Under the pieces are notes generated by a model that had not been told where the DNA came from, did not search any database, and worked only from the letters and a program-made list of their open reading frames with translations. Source: Flavobacterium sp. KACC 22761 (GTDB lineage: Bacteria > Bacteroidota > Bacteroidia > Flavobacteriales > Flavobacteriaceae). Taken from it: DNA of 64,000 bases. Shown here in pieces: positions 52,561-62,957 of this stretch. The stretch lies in contig NZ_CP139148.1 in the NCBI RefSeq assembly GCF_034058155.1, forward strand, positions 124,001-188,000, written 5' to 3'. The translations under genes were made by a program, and so were the position numbers. Position 1 is the first letter of the stretch; each line of letters begins with the position of its first letter.

Positions 52561-54480
52561 TTAGTAACCTGGATTTTGATACGTTGCTTTTTCTGCTGTT
52601 GTCATTACCATAGCATCTAATTGCCCTTGTGGGATTGGACGCAAATAATGATGCTTATCAATAGTTCTTGTAACGGTTACAGGCGTATGATCACCATATG
52701 TACTACCACAAATTTGGTATGAACCAGCAAGTTCTTCCCATTTTTGAGTACGAACTAAATCAAACCAGCGATATCCTTCTGCATAATATTCACGAGAACG
52801 TTCTGCTAAAATATAATTGATATCGATTACTGCTGGAGTTGCTGCAGTCAAGGCTGCGCTATTATCAGCCACTTTTGCCATATTTCCACCATTATCCCAT
52901 CTCCATTTTCCAGCTCGTGCGCGAATAACGTTTATTAATTCGCGAGCACTTTTACCAGCTCTTGGAGCTGCGCCTTTTACAGCAGCTTCAGCGGCAATAA
53001 AGTAAAGTTCAGAGAATTTTGCAATATTAAATGGACGTGTACTAGCTGCGTTTGGCTGTCCTAAGCCCGTTCCATTATCTGTACGATAAACACCCAATTT
53101 CCAAAGTCCTGGATAAACAATTCTGCTGATACCGCTCGGATTAATAACATAATCTGCTCTTCCTGGCAATAAGCCGGCACCAATATTTCCTGTTGATGCA
53201 GCATAAACTACAGCTGGATTATCTTGAGGCAAAAATGACAAAATAGCTCCACCTGGACTTACAGGCAATCCGTTTGCATTATTTAAAGTTGCAGAAGTAT
53301 TTCCTGCCTTGTTCCAATTTCCTCTATATACTGTTGTAAAAGTTCCGTCGTAACGAGAATCATTTGTTTTATCAGCAAAAGTGTTTTTAATTACATTGAT
53401 TGTAGGGCACATACGTGTCCAAGGACGTCCTAAAGGTTGAACAGCTTCACGTTGCACAGAACTTACTCCAGAACTTCTGATGTTCGTATAATTCCATGTC
53501 ATCATCCAGCCTGCAAAGTTTTCTGGCGCTGCACCATTTGAATAAGTCAAACTACTTGCATTATAAAATTCGCTTGACTCTGTGTGGTCTGCATATAATA
53601 ATATTTCACTATTTCTATCATTAGTACCTACATTCACATCATAATATGTGTTTTGCAAACTAAACGATCCTGGATTTTCAATTCCGTCTGCAGCAATATT
53701 ATAAGCTTGTTGAAAATACCAGCTTGCGTCGTGTCCGTCAGGATCTGTTCTATTTGTTTCAGGATAAGTTGGAACATTATTCGGATTTTGAAGCCACCAA
53801 GCATAAGTTAAATATGCTTTTGCCAAATACAATCTTGCAACCGTTTTAGTTACACCTCCTTTTACTCTTCCTGCCACTGGCAAATCATTTACAGCAATCA
53901 ATAAATCAGGGAAAATCGCTTTTGTATAAACTTCAGTCACCGTGTTGCGTTTAGAAGTTCTCACAGGATTTGTATTAAATTTCAACTCTCCTGCACCTAA
54001 ATCTAGTGGTACACCTCCAAAAGTTTGAACCAAAAGAAAATAATCAAAAGCGCGGAAAAACCTAGCTTCGGCAATTAATGCATTTGAAATAGTTCCAACT
54101 GCCGCTGCATTTTCAATAATACCGCTCGCTGTATTTATATTTGGAAATGCAGTACCCCACAATCCGTCAGAACGGCTGCTAGTAGCTGTTATTGAACCAA
54201 CACCTGAAAGATCCATATCCTTAAAGTTGTTGTCGGCACTTTGTGCATATGTCGCTTCATCTGTTCCGGTCACTAATGTGTTGTAATAATAAGCCGGACC
54301 ATAAATATAACGCAAGTGCGCATACATTGAAGTCAATCCTCCAAAAACACCTTTTTCTGTCTTAAAAAAACCAGGCTCATAAATACTTCGTGGCTTTTCA
54401 TCCAAAATTTCACTGCATGACCCTAAAAACAGCATCAAAAATAGTGCTGTTATAAAAGTTCTTATTTGTATACGTTTCAT
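52561..54480 (-). CDS. SusD/RagB-family lipoprotein of the xylose locus
   Basis: 639 residues, longer than the susD at 25201. Lipobox FLGSC (Cys22) followed by acidic residues (CSEILDEKPRSIY), the normal SusD beginning. The helical SusD fold is seen in VARLYLAKAYLTYAWWL, KFSELYFIAAEAAVKG and RSREYYAEGYRWFDLVRTQK. It lies 13 bases after susC. The ligand is probably xylose-containing saccharide, from gene context. Confidence 0.92.
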   Translation of the reverse strand: MKRIQIRTFITALFLMLFLGSCSEILDEKPRSIYEPGFFKTEKGVFGGLTSMYAHLRYIYGPAYYYNTLVTGTDEATYAQSADNNFKDMDLSGVGSITATSSRSDGLWGTAFPNINTASGIIENAAAVGTISNALIAEARFFRAFDYFLLVQTFGGVPLDLGAGELKFNTNPVRTSKRNTVTEVYTKAIFPDLLIAVNDLPVAGRVKGGVTKTVARLYLAKAYLTYAWWLQNPNNVPTYPETNRTDPDGHDASWYFQQAYNIAADGIENPGSFSLQNTYYDVNVGTNDRNSEILLYADHTESSEFYNASSLTYSNGAAPENFAGWMMTWNYTNIRSSGVSSVQREAVQPLGRPWTRMCPTINVIKNTFADKTNDSRYDGTFTTVYRGNWNKAGNTSATLNNANGLPVSPGGAILSFLPQDNPAVVYAASTGNIGAGLLPGRADYVINPSGISRIVYPGLWKLGVYRTDNGTGLGQPNAASTRPFNIAKFSELYFIAAEAAVKGAAPRAGKSARELINVIRARAGKWRWDNGGNMAKVADNSAALTAATPAVIDINYILAERSREYYAEGYRWFDLVRTQKWEELAGSYQICGSTYGDHTPVTVTRTIDKHHYLRPIPQGQLDAMVMTTAEKATYQNPGY

Positions 54481-54493
54481 CGTTTTCTTTTTT

Positions 54494-57400
54494 TTAAAAT
54501 GTTAAGTTAAATCCAATCAAGAAGTTTCGTGTAGCTGGAGTATTAGTTCCAAGGGTAAGCAAACGTCTTTTGTAAGCAGTTGTTACTGCAGCGTTTTCAT
54601 CACCATAAGAATTTGTTTCTGGATCCATACCCGACTCTTTATGATATGGCGAGAACATAACGAATGGATTTTGTACAGTACAATAAATTCTAAATTTATC
54701 TAAGCCTGTTTCTTCTAAAAATTTGTTTTTGAAATTATAACCTAATGAAATAGTACGAACTTTTAAATAAGAAGCATCAAAATATCCTAAAGTAGAACCA
54801 TATTTTGGATTATCTCCATCTGAAAGTCCACCTGGTTTTGGGTATTTAGCACCTGTATTTTCTGGTGTCCAATAATCTACATCCACGTTTCCACGACGAC
54901 CGCTTAACATATTAAGATATCCTGAAGAAGAATATAGCGTACTGATTAAAATTCCACCACTTTGGAAAGCTCCTACTGCAGTCAAATCAAAATTTTTGTA
55001 GGCAACACGCGTATTGAATCCACCTTGAAAATCTGGATCTACTTTTAAAATTTGTCTGTCGTCTGGACCAATTTGTCTTGTTGGAGTTCCATCTGCATTA
55101 AAAGTTCCTGTGTATTTTACTTTGATCATTCCCGGATTTCCTCCTGGCTCATATTTCGTCAAGTTGGCATCGCCTTGTTGCCAAAGTCCGATTTTTTCAT
55201 AATCATAAATTACATTGATTGGTTTACCAACAAACCACCAGTTCGCTTCGTCTCTTTGTTGTCCTGAAGCCAATGCAACCAATTCATTTTTATTTGAATA
55301 GAAGTTCACTCCTGCTTCCCAAGTCCAACCTCCTACATTGTCAAGAATTACTCCATTTAATGAAAACTCAATACCTTTGTTTTGAGACTGCCCGATATTT
55401 CCTGTATAGCTGCTTACACCAGAAGTGCTTGGAAGATTTACTCCTAAAAGAATATCTTTTGTATCTGTCACATAATATTCTGCTGTTGCAGATAAACGGT
55501 TTTTAAGAATTGTAAAATCTAATCCGTAATTCCAAGTTGTCGAATATTCCCAACCTAAATTTGGGTTTGGCAACTCAGACACATAATATCCTACTGCGTA
55601 ATCTGTCCCAAAATTGTAAGGTCTTGTGCTCAAACGCCCAAGCGTTGCGTATGGATTGATAGACTGATTAGAAGTTTCTCCGTATCCAACACGAAGTTTT
55701 AATGCATCAATGAAATCTACATTTTTCATGAACGATTCTCCTTTGATGTTCCAACCAGCAGAAATCGCTGGATAAGTATGCCATTTATGTCCTTCCGCCA
55801 ATCTTGAAGAAGCATCAGAACGTACTGTAGCTGTCAACATATAGCGATTGTCATAAGAATACATTGCACGTCCCATCCAAGAAATCAAACCACTTTTATA
55901 ATAGTTTTGATCATTTGGATTAATTGTGATTTCGCCCGTCGCATTTCCTAAATTGTAAAATTGAAAAGCATCTGAAGGAATCCCTCTTGCTGAAACTGAA
56001 GAACTATTGAAAGAAGTTTGTTCTGACGAATATAATCCTACAACATTAATTTTATGCTTTTGTGCAAAAGTACGATCATACGTCAACAAGTTTTCGAGCA
56101 CCCAGTTTGTAGTAAGTGAATGATTAATATTGGCTGTTGAAGGTGTAGTTGGGGTTGTGCTGAAAACGCCTTCTCCAGTATAACTTCCACCATCTGTCAT
56201 ACGCAAATTAAGACCTACGTTTAGGCGATATTTCAAACCTTCAACTCCTGGAATCTTAACTTCTCCAAATATATTGTTGTAAGATCCAAAAGCTCTTGTT
56301 TGATTGATCCATTTATCTCCTAAAGCCTCTACACTTTCTCTTGTGTAAACCCATTGCTGGTCTAAAGGCATTTGGATAATTCTTTTTAAAGATCCATCCG
56401 GATTATATGGATTTGCGATTGGTGTACTGTTTAAAACACCATACATTGATAAATTGCTTCCGTTTGTAATAGAATAATTATTATTTGTTGTGATTCCGAA
56501 ACGGAAAGATTTTCCAATTTCTTGATCTACAGCAGCACGTAATGAAATACGCTCGTAATCTTGTCCTGGAAGTACAGCTACATCTTTATAGTGTCCTAAT
56601 CCAAAATTATACGAACCGTTTTCAGTTCCTCCATTTACGCCAAAATCATTTGAGGTAACCATTCCTGTTCCATAAAACAAATCCTGCCAGTCTGTATTGA
56701 CATCATTTGCTTCGTCAATACCATTTGTATAGATTCCCGCAGTCTGGCGAAGTTTTACAAAATCTGGCCCGCTCATCATTGGGTAGCGAGCAAAAACGCT
56801 TTTTAAACCATAGTAATTATCAAATGTGAATCTTGCTTTTTGTCCCTTTTTTCCTTTATTTGTTGTGACCAAAATAACTCCATTTGCTCCACGAGAACCA
56901 TAAATCGCAGTTGAAGATGCATCTTTAAGAATATCTACACTTTTAATATCTGTCGGATTAATGTCTCCCAAAGATCCAGCAAACGGTATTCCGTCGAGAA
57001 CAACCAAAGGATCGTTGCTTGCATTTAAAGAACGTGTACCACGAATTCTGATCTGCATGGTCGCTCCAGGTTTCGAAGAAGTCTGCGTCATTTCGACACC
57101 GGCAATTCGTCCTTGAAGCGCCTGAGTAATATTTGCAGATGGAACTTCCCTCAAAGCTTCCCCAGTAATTGAAGCTACAGAACCCGTTACTGCCTCTTTG
57201 CGCTGTGTACCGTATCCTACAACAATTACTTCCTGCAGATTATTTAAGTTTTCCTCTAAAACTGCATTGATCTTAGTTTTTCCTGCAACCGGAATTTCTT
57301 TGTCTTTTAATCCTAAAAAACTAAATACTAAAACTCCATTAGAAGGAACATTAGCAATAGAATAATTTCCGTCAAAACCTGTCGCGACACTGTTTTTAGT

Positions 57401-57568
57401 ACCTTTAACAGTAACATTCGCCCCCGGAATTGGTCCAGTAGCATCAGATACAACTCCTGTAATAGTATTCTGTGCCACTGTGTTGACAGAAAACAGAAAC
57501 ATCAAGGATAAAAACCCCAGGCATTTCAGGAGTTTTGATTTGCTTTTAATTGTAAAAAAGTCAGTCAT
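54494..57568 (-). CDS. SusC/RagA TonB-dependent transporter of the xylose locus
   Basis: 1024 residues. Signal peptide (SKLLKCLGFLSLMFLFSVNTVAQ), carboxypeptidase-like beta domain (about 33-110, ITGVVSDATGPIPGANVTVKG), TonB-box-like NNLQEVIVVGYGTQ, plug (about 120-240, LQGRIAGVEMTQTSS, DILKDASSTAIYGSRGANGV) and barrel. No STN domain, so control should be by a DNA-binding repressor or activator and not through FecR. Its upstream region has a promoter covered by a palindrome. Confidence 0.93.
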   Translation of the reverse strand: MTDFFTIKSKSKLLKCLGFLSLMFLFSVNTVAQNTITGVVSDATGPIPGANVTVKGTKNSVATGFDGNYSIANVPSNGVLVFSFLGLKDKEIPVAGKTKINAVLEENLNNLQEVIVVGYGTQRKEAVTGSVASITGEALREVPSANITQALQGRIAGVEMTQTSSKPGATMQIRIRGTRSLNASNDPLVVLDGIPFAGSLGDINPTDIKSVDILKDASSTAIYGSRGANGVILVTTNKGKKGQKARFTFDNYYGLKSVFARYPMMSGPDFVKLRQTAGIYTNGIDEANDVNTDWQDLFYGTGMVTSNDFGVNGGTENGSYNFGLGHYKDVAVLPGQDYERISLRAAVDQEIGKSFRFGITTNNNYSITNGSNLSMYGVLNSTPIANPYNPDGSLKRIIQMPLDQQWVYTRESVEALGDKWINQTRAFGSYNNIFGEVKIPGVEGLKYRLNVGLNLRMTDGGSYTGEGVFSTTPTTPSTANINHSLTTNWVLENLLTYDRTFAQKHKINVVGLYSSEQTSFNSSSVSARGIPSDAFQFYNLGNATGEITINPNDQNYYKSGLISWMGRAMYSYDNRYMLTATVRSDASSRLAEGHKWHTYPAISAGWNIKGESFMKNVDFIDALKLRVGYGETSNQSINPYATLGRLSTRPYNFGTDYAVGYYVSELPNPNLGWEYSTTWNYGLDFTILKNRLSATAEYYVTDTKDILLGVNLPSTSGVSSYTGNIGQSQNKGIEFSLNGVILDNVGGWTWEAGVNFYSNKNELVALASGQQRDEANWWFVGKPINVIYDYEKIGLWQQGDANLTKYEPGGNPGMIKVKYTGTFNADGTPTRQIGPDDRQILKVDPDFQGGFNTRVAYKNFDLTAVGAFQSGGILISTLYSSSGYLNMLSGRRGNVDVDYWTPENTGAKYPKPGGLSDGDNPKYGSTLGYFDASYLKVRTISLGYNFKNKFLEETGLDKFRIYCTVQNPFVMFSPYHKESGMDPETNSYGDENAAVTTAYKRRLLTLGTNTPATRNFLIGFNLTF

Positions 57569-57674
57569 AAAAATTAAGTTAGATAGTTAATATAATAGTT
57601 TAGTTAGTTGAAATTCATGAAGCAAAATCATGTGCTTTTGCAAGGCTAAAACAGATATTTTTGCATTTGTTTAA

Positions 57675-57712
57675 CAAATATATATAAAATTTCAAATTAC
57701 ACAACCGGTTGT
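57675..57712 (-). promoter_or_regulatory. susC promoter overlapped by palindrome ACAACCGGTTGT
   Basis: On the minus strand TATATTTG (57682-57675) matches TAnnTTTG. Exactly 19 bases before it is TTG, a typical -33 element, and this TTG is inside the perfect 12-base palindrome ACAACCGGTTGT (57701-57712). A protein bound there would block the promoter. The symmetric centre CG is the style of LacI-type operators; the binding protein is not proven. Confidence 0.6.
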
Positions 57713-58109
57713 TTATTATTTTTTTATTTAGTCGAAAAAAAATAGTTGTAAAAAATAGTAGTTGAATAATTTTTAAGCCAAAAAAATAAGTAATTCATAA
57801 CAAATTAGCTTTTTCAACAAACCTGAGTAGATGAAATTTATTGTTTTTAAAAAATGGTTAACAATTCCCTAAAACCCAACAATAAAGCATATTATAGGAT
57901 TTTTTTATTCCGTAAAACAAAATATGTTTCAGCCAATAAAAAACACAAAACATTAAGAAAATATTCATTTGGAAAAAAATTCAAAACAAAACCGCTTCCA
58001 ATTTATCGTTTGCTTTAAAAAGAAACCATTTTCAACACAATCGTTTGCATAAAAAATAAAAAAAAACTCCTTTTTCACAAAAGAAGTTTAAAATTGATAA
58101 AAAATGAAT
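57713..58109. other. Spacer between susC promoter and aldose epimerase stop
   Basis: AT-rich, about 400 bases. A terminator-like hairpin is at 58055-58090. Apart from the palindrome listed separately, no gene or convincing signal was recognised. Confidence 0.3.
58055..58090 (-). terminator. Terminator after the aldose epimerase gene
   Basis: On the minus strand AAACTTCTTTTT pairs imperfectly with AAAAAGGAGTTT and leads into a long T-run (58064-58090). Confidence 0.6.
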
Positions 58110-59084
58110 TTATCCAAAAGTAAAAGCAAAAATCATTTCATTTAGATAAGTTTCGCCAGGCTTCAAAATTGAATTGGGAAAATGTTTTTTATTTGGAGCA
58201 TCGGGAAAATTTTGAGGTTCAAAACAAATTGCAGGGAAAGTTCCAAATTGATTATCATTTGAAAAAGGCAAATCTGGAAATTTTTCTGGAGTATAAACTA
58301 CCATTGCTGGCTGATTAGAATATATATCCATAATTATACCGCTTTCTGCAGAAGACAAAGATGCCTTTAGTCGCTTTTCATTAAAAACAAAAGTATCATC
58401 AAAACCTTTAAAATCTTCTCTTTTTATTTTAGCTTTTTTATTTCGATCAAAAGAAGTTCCTTCTGATTTATTCAATTTTCCCGTTGGAAGCAATTGTGAA
58501 TCAACATCTAAATGAAAATCGCTATTAATTTGCAATTCATGATCTAAAATTGAATCTTTTCCGTTTAAATTCATATAAACATGACTGGTCAAATTCACTG
58601 GCGTGGCTTGATCCGTTTGCGCTTGATATATTATTTTCACTTCATTTTCAGGCGTCAGCTCAAAAATTGCTTCAACATTCAAATTCCCAGGATAACCTTC
58701 TTCAAGATGTTTGCTTTCATAAGTCAAAACGGCGCGGTTTTGAAAAACTTCTTTTACTGACCAAAACTTTTTAAAAAAGCCGTTTCTGCCTCCATGCAAA
58801 TGAACTCCGTCTTCATTTTCGATTTTATAAACAACATCATCAATCGCAAATTGACCACCAGAAATTCTTCCAGCATATCTTCCGATACTGCATCCTAAAA
58901 AGAGTTTCACATTTGAATAAGGAGCTTCAAGATAATTCGAAGCTTTTTCCAAACCAGCCGCAACGTCAAAGATTTCTCCTTTTGCATTTTTAACTTTCAG
59001 CCCAATAACGGTAGCGCCAAAATTGGAAATTTTCATTTCCAATGCATTATTATTTCTAATTGTAATTACCTCTAGCTTTTCCAT
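58110..59084 (-). CDS. galM: Aldose 1-epimerase
   Basis: 324 residues. Converts alpha and beta anomers of aldoses. Motifs: ISNFGATVIGLKVKN, GRYAGRISGGQFAID, VHLHGGRNGFFKKFW (His), PVNLTSHVYMNLNG (catalytic His) and CFEPQNFPDAPN (catalytic Glu). No signal peptide, so cytosolic. It follows the transaldolase gene after 25 bases. In this locus it would deliver the xylose anomer used by XylA. Confidence 0.92.
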   Translation of the reverse strand: MEKLEVITIRNNNALEMKISNFGATVIGLKVKNAKGEIFDVAAGLEKASNYLEAPYSNVKLFLGCSIGRYAGRISGGQFAIDDVVYKIENEDGVHLHGGRNGFFKKFWSVKEVFQNRAVLTYESKHLEEGYPGNLNVEAIFELTPENEVKIIYQAQTDQATPVNLTSHVYMNLNGKDSILDHELQINSDFHLDVDSQLLPTGKLNKSEGTSFDRNKKAKIKREDFKGFDDTFVFNEKRLKASLSSAESGIIMDIYSNQPAMVVYTPEKFPDLPFSNDNQFGTFPAICFEPQNFPDAPNKKHFPNSILKPGETYLNEMIFAFTFG

Positions 59085-59109
59085 TTTACAATTGATAAAT
59101 TCTGAAATC

Positions 59110-59766
59110 TTATAAATTCATCTTTTTTGCGTCATCAATAAATTGGTTCAAACCAATATCAGTAAGAGGATGCTTCAGCAAACCTTTAATTGCCGACAAC
59201 GGTCCGGTCATAACATCAGAACCCACTTTGGCACAATTAATTACGTGCATTGTGTGACGCACAGATGCCGAAAGAATTTGAGTATTGAAAGCGTAATTAT
59301 CATAAATCTCTCTGATTTCAGCAATAAGATGCATTCCGTCAGTTGAGACATCATCCAATCTTCCTAAAAATGGAGAAACGTAAGTCGCACCCGCTTTTGC
59401 CGCTAAAAGAGCTTGCCCTGCAGAGAAAACAAGAGTCACATTCGTTCTAATTCCTTTATCCGAAAAATATTTACAGGCTTTAATTCCGTCAGCAATCATT
59501 GGTAATTTCACTACAATCTGCTCATGCAAAGCAGCAAGTTCCTCGCCTTCTTTGATCATTCCTTCAAAATCAGTTGAAATTACTTCAGCTGAAACATCGC
59601 CGTCCACAATATTGCAGATATCCAAATAATGTTTTAAAATATTAGCTTTTCCAGTAATTCCTTCTTTCGCCATTAACGACGGATTTGTTGTTACGCCGTC
59701 TAAAACGCCTAAGGCCTGCGCTTCTTTAATATCGTTTAAATTTGCGGTGTCAATAAAAAATTTCAT
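59110..59766 (-). CDS. Transaldolase / fructose-6-phosphate aldolase-type enzyme
   Basis: 218 residues from [12 protein letters not shown]; a start 11 codons upstream is not family-like. Short transaldolase-type TIM barrel with the DTAN and [13 protein letters not shown] motifs, Schiff-base Lys87 in VVKLPM and ASVRHTMHV. This subfamily includes both transaldolases and fructose-6-phosphate aldolases; the position beside xylA/xylB favours a pentose phosphate transaldolase role. Confidence 0.88.
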   Translation of the reverse strand: MKFFIDTANLNDIKEAQALGVLDGVTTNPSLMAKEGITGKANILKHYLDICNIVDGDVSAEVISTDFEGMIKEGEELAALHEQIVVKLPMIADGIKACKYFSDKGIRTNVTLVFSAGQALLAAKAGATYVSPFLGRLDDVSTDGMHLIAEIREIYDNYAFNTQILSASVRHTMHVINCAKVGSDVMTGPLSAIKGLLKHPLTDIGLNQFIDDAKKMNL

Positions 59767-60138
59767 TGGTTTTTGTTTTTTTATGTTAATAGAGTTCATT
59801 AAGAAATTCTATATCTTCAATTCATAACAAGATGAATCTTCAATACAGACAAAATGATTTTATGTTTTAATTTGAAATGAAAAGCAAAAGAAATTGCTTT
59901 GAAAAGACAGCAGAAAACTATCCTTTGAATATGAACTTAATCATATGACCGTCAGTGCTTCATTCATCCAACGGTCATAATCACTAATTAATAAAGTTTT
60001 CTCTGGCGCATCAACTAACCTTCAAATATGCACCAGAGAAGAAAAACTACAAAAAACAATCTTGATTCCGATTTTATGATTTTATACAAAACCGAAAATT
60101 ATTTTATGCAAAAACTGCGTTTACAGTTTGTTAATCAA
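59767..60138. other. Spacer between transaldolase and xylA with two hairpins
   Basis: 372 bases. ATGACCGT (59945-59952) and ACGGTCAT (59971-59978) form one inverted repeat. TTCTCTGGCGCA (59999-60010) and TGCACCAGAGAA (60029-60040, one mismatch) form a second. They could end or slow xylA transcription or protect mRNA; no T-run follows. No TAnnTTTG box for the transaldolase gene was seen. Confidence 0.4.
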
Positions 60139-61464
60139 TTAAATATATTGATTGATGATGTTTTCAAACAATTCTTGTTTACCGCTTTGAAGATTTAATT
60201 CTCCATTTTCATGAGCGATAGTGTAAAGATCTTTTAAACCTAATTTTCCATCAGCAAAATCTTTTCCTTTTCCAGAATCGAAAGAGCTGTATCTTTCTTT
60301 TCTCAATTTTTCATATGGAGACGAAGAAATGATTTTATCTGCTGTCAATAAAGCTCTTGCAAAAGTATCAGCACCGCCAATGTGTGCTAAGAAAACATCT
60401 TCTAAGTCTGTTGAGTTTCTTCTGATTTTAGCATCAAAGTTAACTCCACCGCCTTGTAATCCGCCAGCTTTTAAGAAAACCAACATAGCTTCAGTAGTTT
60501 CTTGGATGTTATTTGGGAACTGATCTGTATCCCATCCGTTTTGGTAATCTCCTCTATTTGCATCGATACTTCCTAACATTCCAGCTTTTGCCGCAACTTC
60601 TAATTCGTGTTGGAAAGTGTGTTGTGCCAATGTAGCGTGGTTTACCTCGATATTGATTTTGAAATCTTTATCTAAACCATATTCTTTCAAGAATCCGATT
60701 GCAGTTGCCGAGTCAAAATCGTATTGGTGTTTTGATGGCTCCATTGGTTTTGGTTCAATAAAGAAAGTTCCTTTAAAACCTTGTGCTCTTGCGTAGTCTC
60801 TAGACATTGCCAAGAATTGCGCCATGTGGTCTAATTCTCTTCCCATATCTGTGTTTAGCAAAGACATATAACCTTCTCTACCTCCCCAGAATACGTAGTT
60901 TTCTCCGCCTAAAGCGATTGTTGCATCAAGCGCTAATTTTACTTGTCCTCCAGCTCTTGCCACTACATTAAAATCAGGATTTGTAGCCGCACCGTTCATG
61001 AATCTTGGGTTTGAGAAACAGTTTGAAGTTCCCCAAAGCAATTTAATTCCAGATTCTGCTTTTTTCTGTTTTAAGTAATCTGTAATAAAAGCCAAACGTT
61101 TTTCTGATTCTGCGAAAGTTGCTCCTTCAGCAATCAAATCGTAATCGTGGAAACAGAAATAATCGAATCCCATTTTGCTGATGAATTCAAAAGCAGCATC
61201 TGCCTTGTCTTTTGCAGCTTGATAAGGATCCGATGAAGCATCCCATGCAAAATTTTGAGTTCCCGGTCCGAATGGATCGCTACCTTGTCCGCAGAAAGTA
61301 TGCCAGTAAGCAATCGCAAATTTAAAGTGATCGCGCATTGTTTTTCCAGCTACAACTTGGTCTGGATTGTAATATTTAAATGCCAACGGATTGTCAGATT
61401 CTTTTCCTTCAAATTTAATTTGGCCAATACCTTTGTAGTATTCTTTATCTCCTAAAACTATCAT
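60139..61464 (-). CDS. xylA: Xylose isomerase
   Basis: 441 residues, the usual length of class II enzymes. Interconverts D-xylose and D-xylulose. Motifs: [30 protein letters not shown] (catalytic His/Asp), [46 protein letters not shown] and [18 protein letters not shown] (metal and acidic ligands). Starts 9 bases after the xylB stop. The first step of xylose use, feeding xylulokinase. Confidence 0.97.
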   Translation of the reverse strand: MIVLGDKEYYKGIGQIKFEGKESDNPLAFKYYNPDQVVAGKTMRDHFKFAIAYWHTFCGQGSDPFGPGTQNFAWDASSDPYQAAKDKADAAFEFISKMGFDYFCFHDYDLIAEGATFAESEKRLAFITDYLKQKKAESGIKLLWGTSNCFSNPRFMNGAATNPDFNVVARAGGQVKLALDATIALGGENYVFWGGREGYMSLLNTDMGRELDHMAQFLAMSRDYARAQGFKGTFFIEPKPMEPSKHQYDFDSATAIGFLKEYGLDKDFKINIEVNHATLAQHTFQHELEVAAKAGMLGSIDANRGDYQNGWDTDQFPNNIQETTEAMLVFLKAGGLQGGGVNFDAKIRRNSTDLEDVFLAHIGGADTFARALLTADKIISSSPYEKLRKERYSSFDSGKGKDFADGKLGLKDLYTIAHENGELNLQSGKQELFENIINQYI

Positions 61465-61473
61465 TTTATCTTT

Positions 61474-62955
61474 TTATTTATTTGTTAATATTAATTCTAA
61501 TTCTTGTTTCCATTTTTTATAAGCCGTCTCATAAGGCTCCTTGTTGTGCAACGGCAAAAACGTCATTACGTGATCGTTGTCACTAACATTAGCTCCAAAT
61601 TTGCTGTAATCGCCATCTTTTAAGCCAACCGCTCTCGCTGCGCCAACTGCTCCTGTCGTATTGTAAATCTCAATTTCGTGGCCAATTAAAGTCGCCACAG
61701 TATTGGAGAAAATCTCGGAGCGGAAAAGGTTATCATTTCCGGCTCTAATGACATTGATTGTTGCATTATCCTCTTTCAAACATTCCATTCCGTACACAAA
61801 TGAAAATGCAATTCCTTCAAGAGAAGCTCTAAACAAATGCGCGCTGTTATGAATATTTAAGTTGAGGTTTAAAAAGTGAGTTCCGATTGTTTTATTGTTG
61901 AACATACGCTCAGCACCATTTCCAAACGGAATCACCACAACGCCTTCTGATCCAATTTCAATATTTGAAGCTTTTTCATTCATTACTTCGTAACTTTCGT
62001 TGCCCATATTATTACGCAACCATCTGTATTGAATTCCCGCTCCGTTAATATTCAAAAGCTTACCTACTCTAGGCGTTTCTAATTCGTAATTTACGTGAAC
62101 AAAATTGTTTACTCTTGTGCTCTTTCCAGAAGACATTTCGCTAACGGCATAAAAAACTCCTGAAGTTCCGCCCGTAGCCGCCACTTCTCCCGGATTCAAA
62201 ACATTTAATGACAAAGCATTATTAGGTTGATCTCCCGCTCTATAAACAATCGGAATTCCAGCAGGAAGACCTGATTCTGTAGCCGCTTTTTCAGTAACAA
62301 CTCCTTGATTCGTAAAGTTTTCTACGATTTTCGGAGTCAACCCTGTATCAATTCCGTAATATTCTAAAAGCCAATCGGCTACTTTATTTTCTTTGTAATC
62401 CCAAAGCATTCCTTCAGACAAACCATTTTTGGTCGTCGTTACTTCGCCTGTCATTTTCAAAGCGATGTAATCTCCCGGAAGCATGTATTTAGCGATTTTA
62501 TTGTAAATCGCAGGTTCATTTTCTTTAACCCATTTCAGTTTCGAAGCCGTGAAATTCCCAGGCGAATTCAATAAATGCGACATACATTTCTCTTCTCCAA
62601 TTTCGGCGAAAGCCTTGTTTCCAATTTCAACCGCACGGCTGTCACACCAAATAATGGAATTTCGAAGCGCATTTCCAGCTTCATCCACAATCACCAATCC
62701 GTGCATTTGGTACGAAATACCAATTCCTTGAATGTTAGACGCGTCAACGTTTGCTTCTTTAATCGCTCTTTTTGTTGCCGTACAAATGTGCTGCCACCAG
62801 ATTTCAGGATCTTGTTCAGCCCAGTCTGGGTGAATTGAAAGGATTTCCATTTCGTTCTGAGGTTCATTCAAAACGATCACTTTTTTACCCGTTTCTGCTT
62901 CTACCAAGGCTGCCTTGACAGAAGAACTTCCAATATCATAACCGATATAATACAT
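61474..62955 (-). CDS. xylB: Xylulokinase
   Basis: 493 residues. FGGY carbohydrate kinase that phosphorylates D-xylulose with ATP. Motifs: YIGYDIGSSSVKAALVE (phosphate-1 loop), GIGISYQMHGLVIVD, SIIWCDSRAVEIG, YRAGDQPNNALSLNV with catalytic Asp and ATGGTSGVFYAVS. The C-terminal half is the second actin-like lobe. It begins 2 bases after the regulator stop and is first of the catabolic genes. Confidence 0.95.
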   Translation of the reverse strand: MYYIGYDIGSSSVKAALVEAETGKKVIVLNEPQNEMEILSIHPDWAEQDPEIWWQHICTATKRAIKEANVDASNIQGIGISYQMHGLVIVDEAGNALRNSIIWCDSRAVEIGNKAFAEIGEEKCMSHLLNSPGNFTASKLKWVKENEPAIYNKIAKYMLPGDYIALKMTGEVTTTKNGLSEGMLWDYKENKVADWLLEYYGIDTGLTPKIVENFTNQGVVTEKAATESGLPAGIPIVYRAGDQPNNALSLNVLNPGEVAATGGTSGVFYAVSEMSSGKSTRVNNFVHVNYELETPRVGKLLNINGAGIQYRWLRNNMGNESYEVMNEKASNIEIGSEGVVVIPFGNGAERMFNNKTIGTHFLNLNLNIHNSAHLFRASLEGIAFSFVYGMECLKEDNATINVIRAGNDNLFRSEIFSNTVATLIGHEIEIYNTTGAVGAARAVGLKDGDYSKFGANVSDNDHVMTFLPLHNKEPYETAYKKWKQELELILTNK

Positions 62956-62957
62956 AC

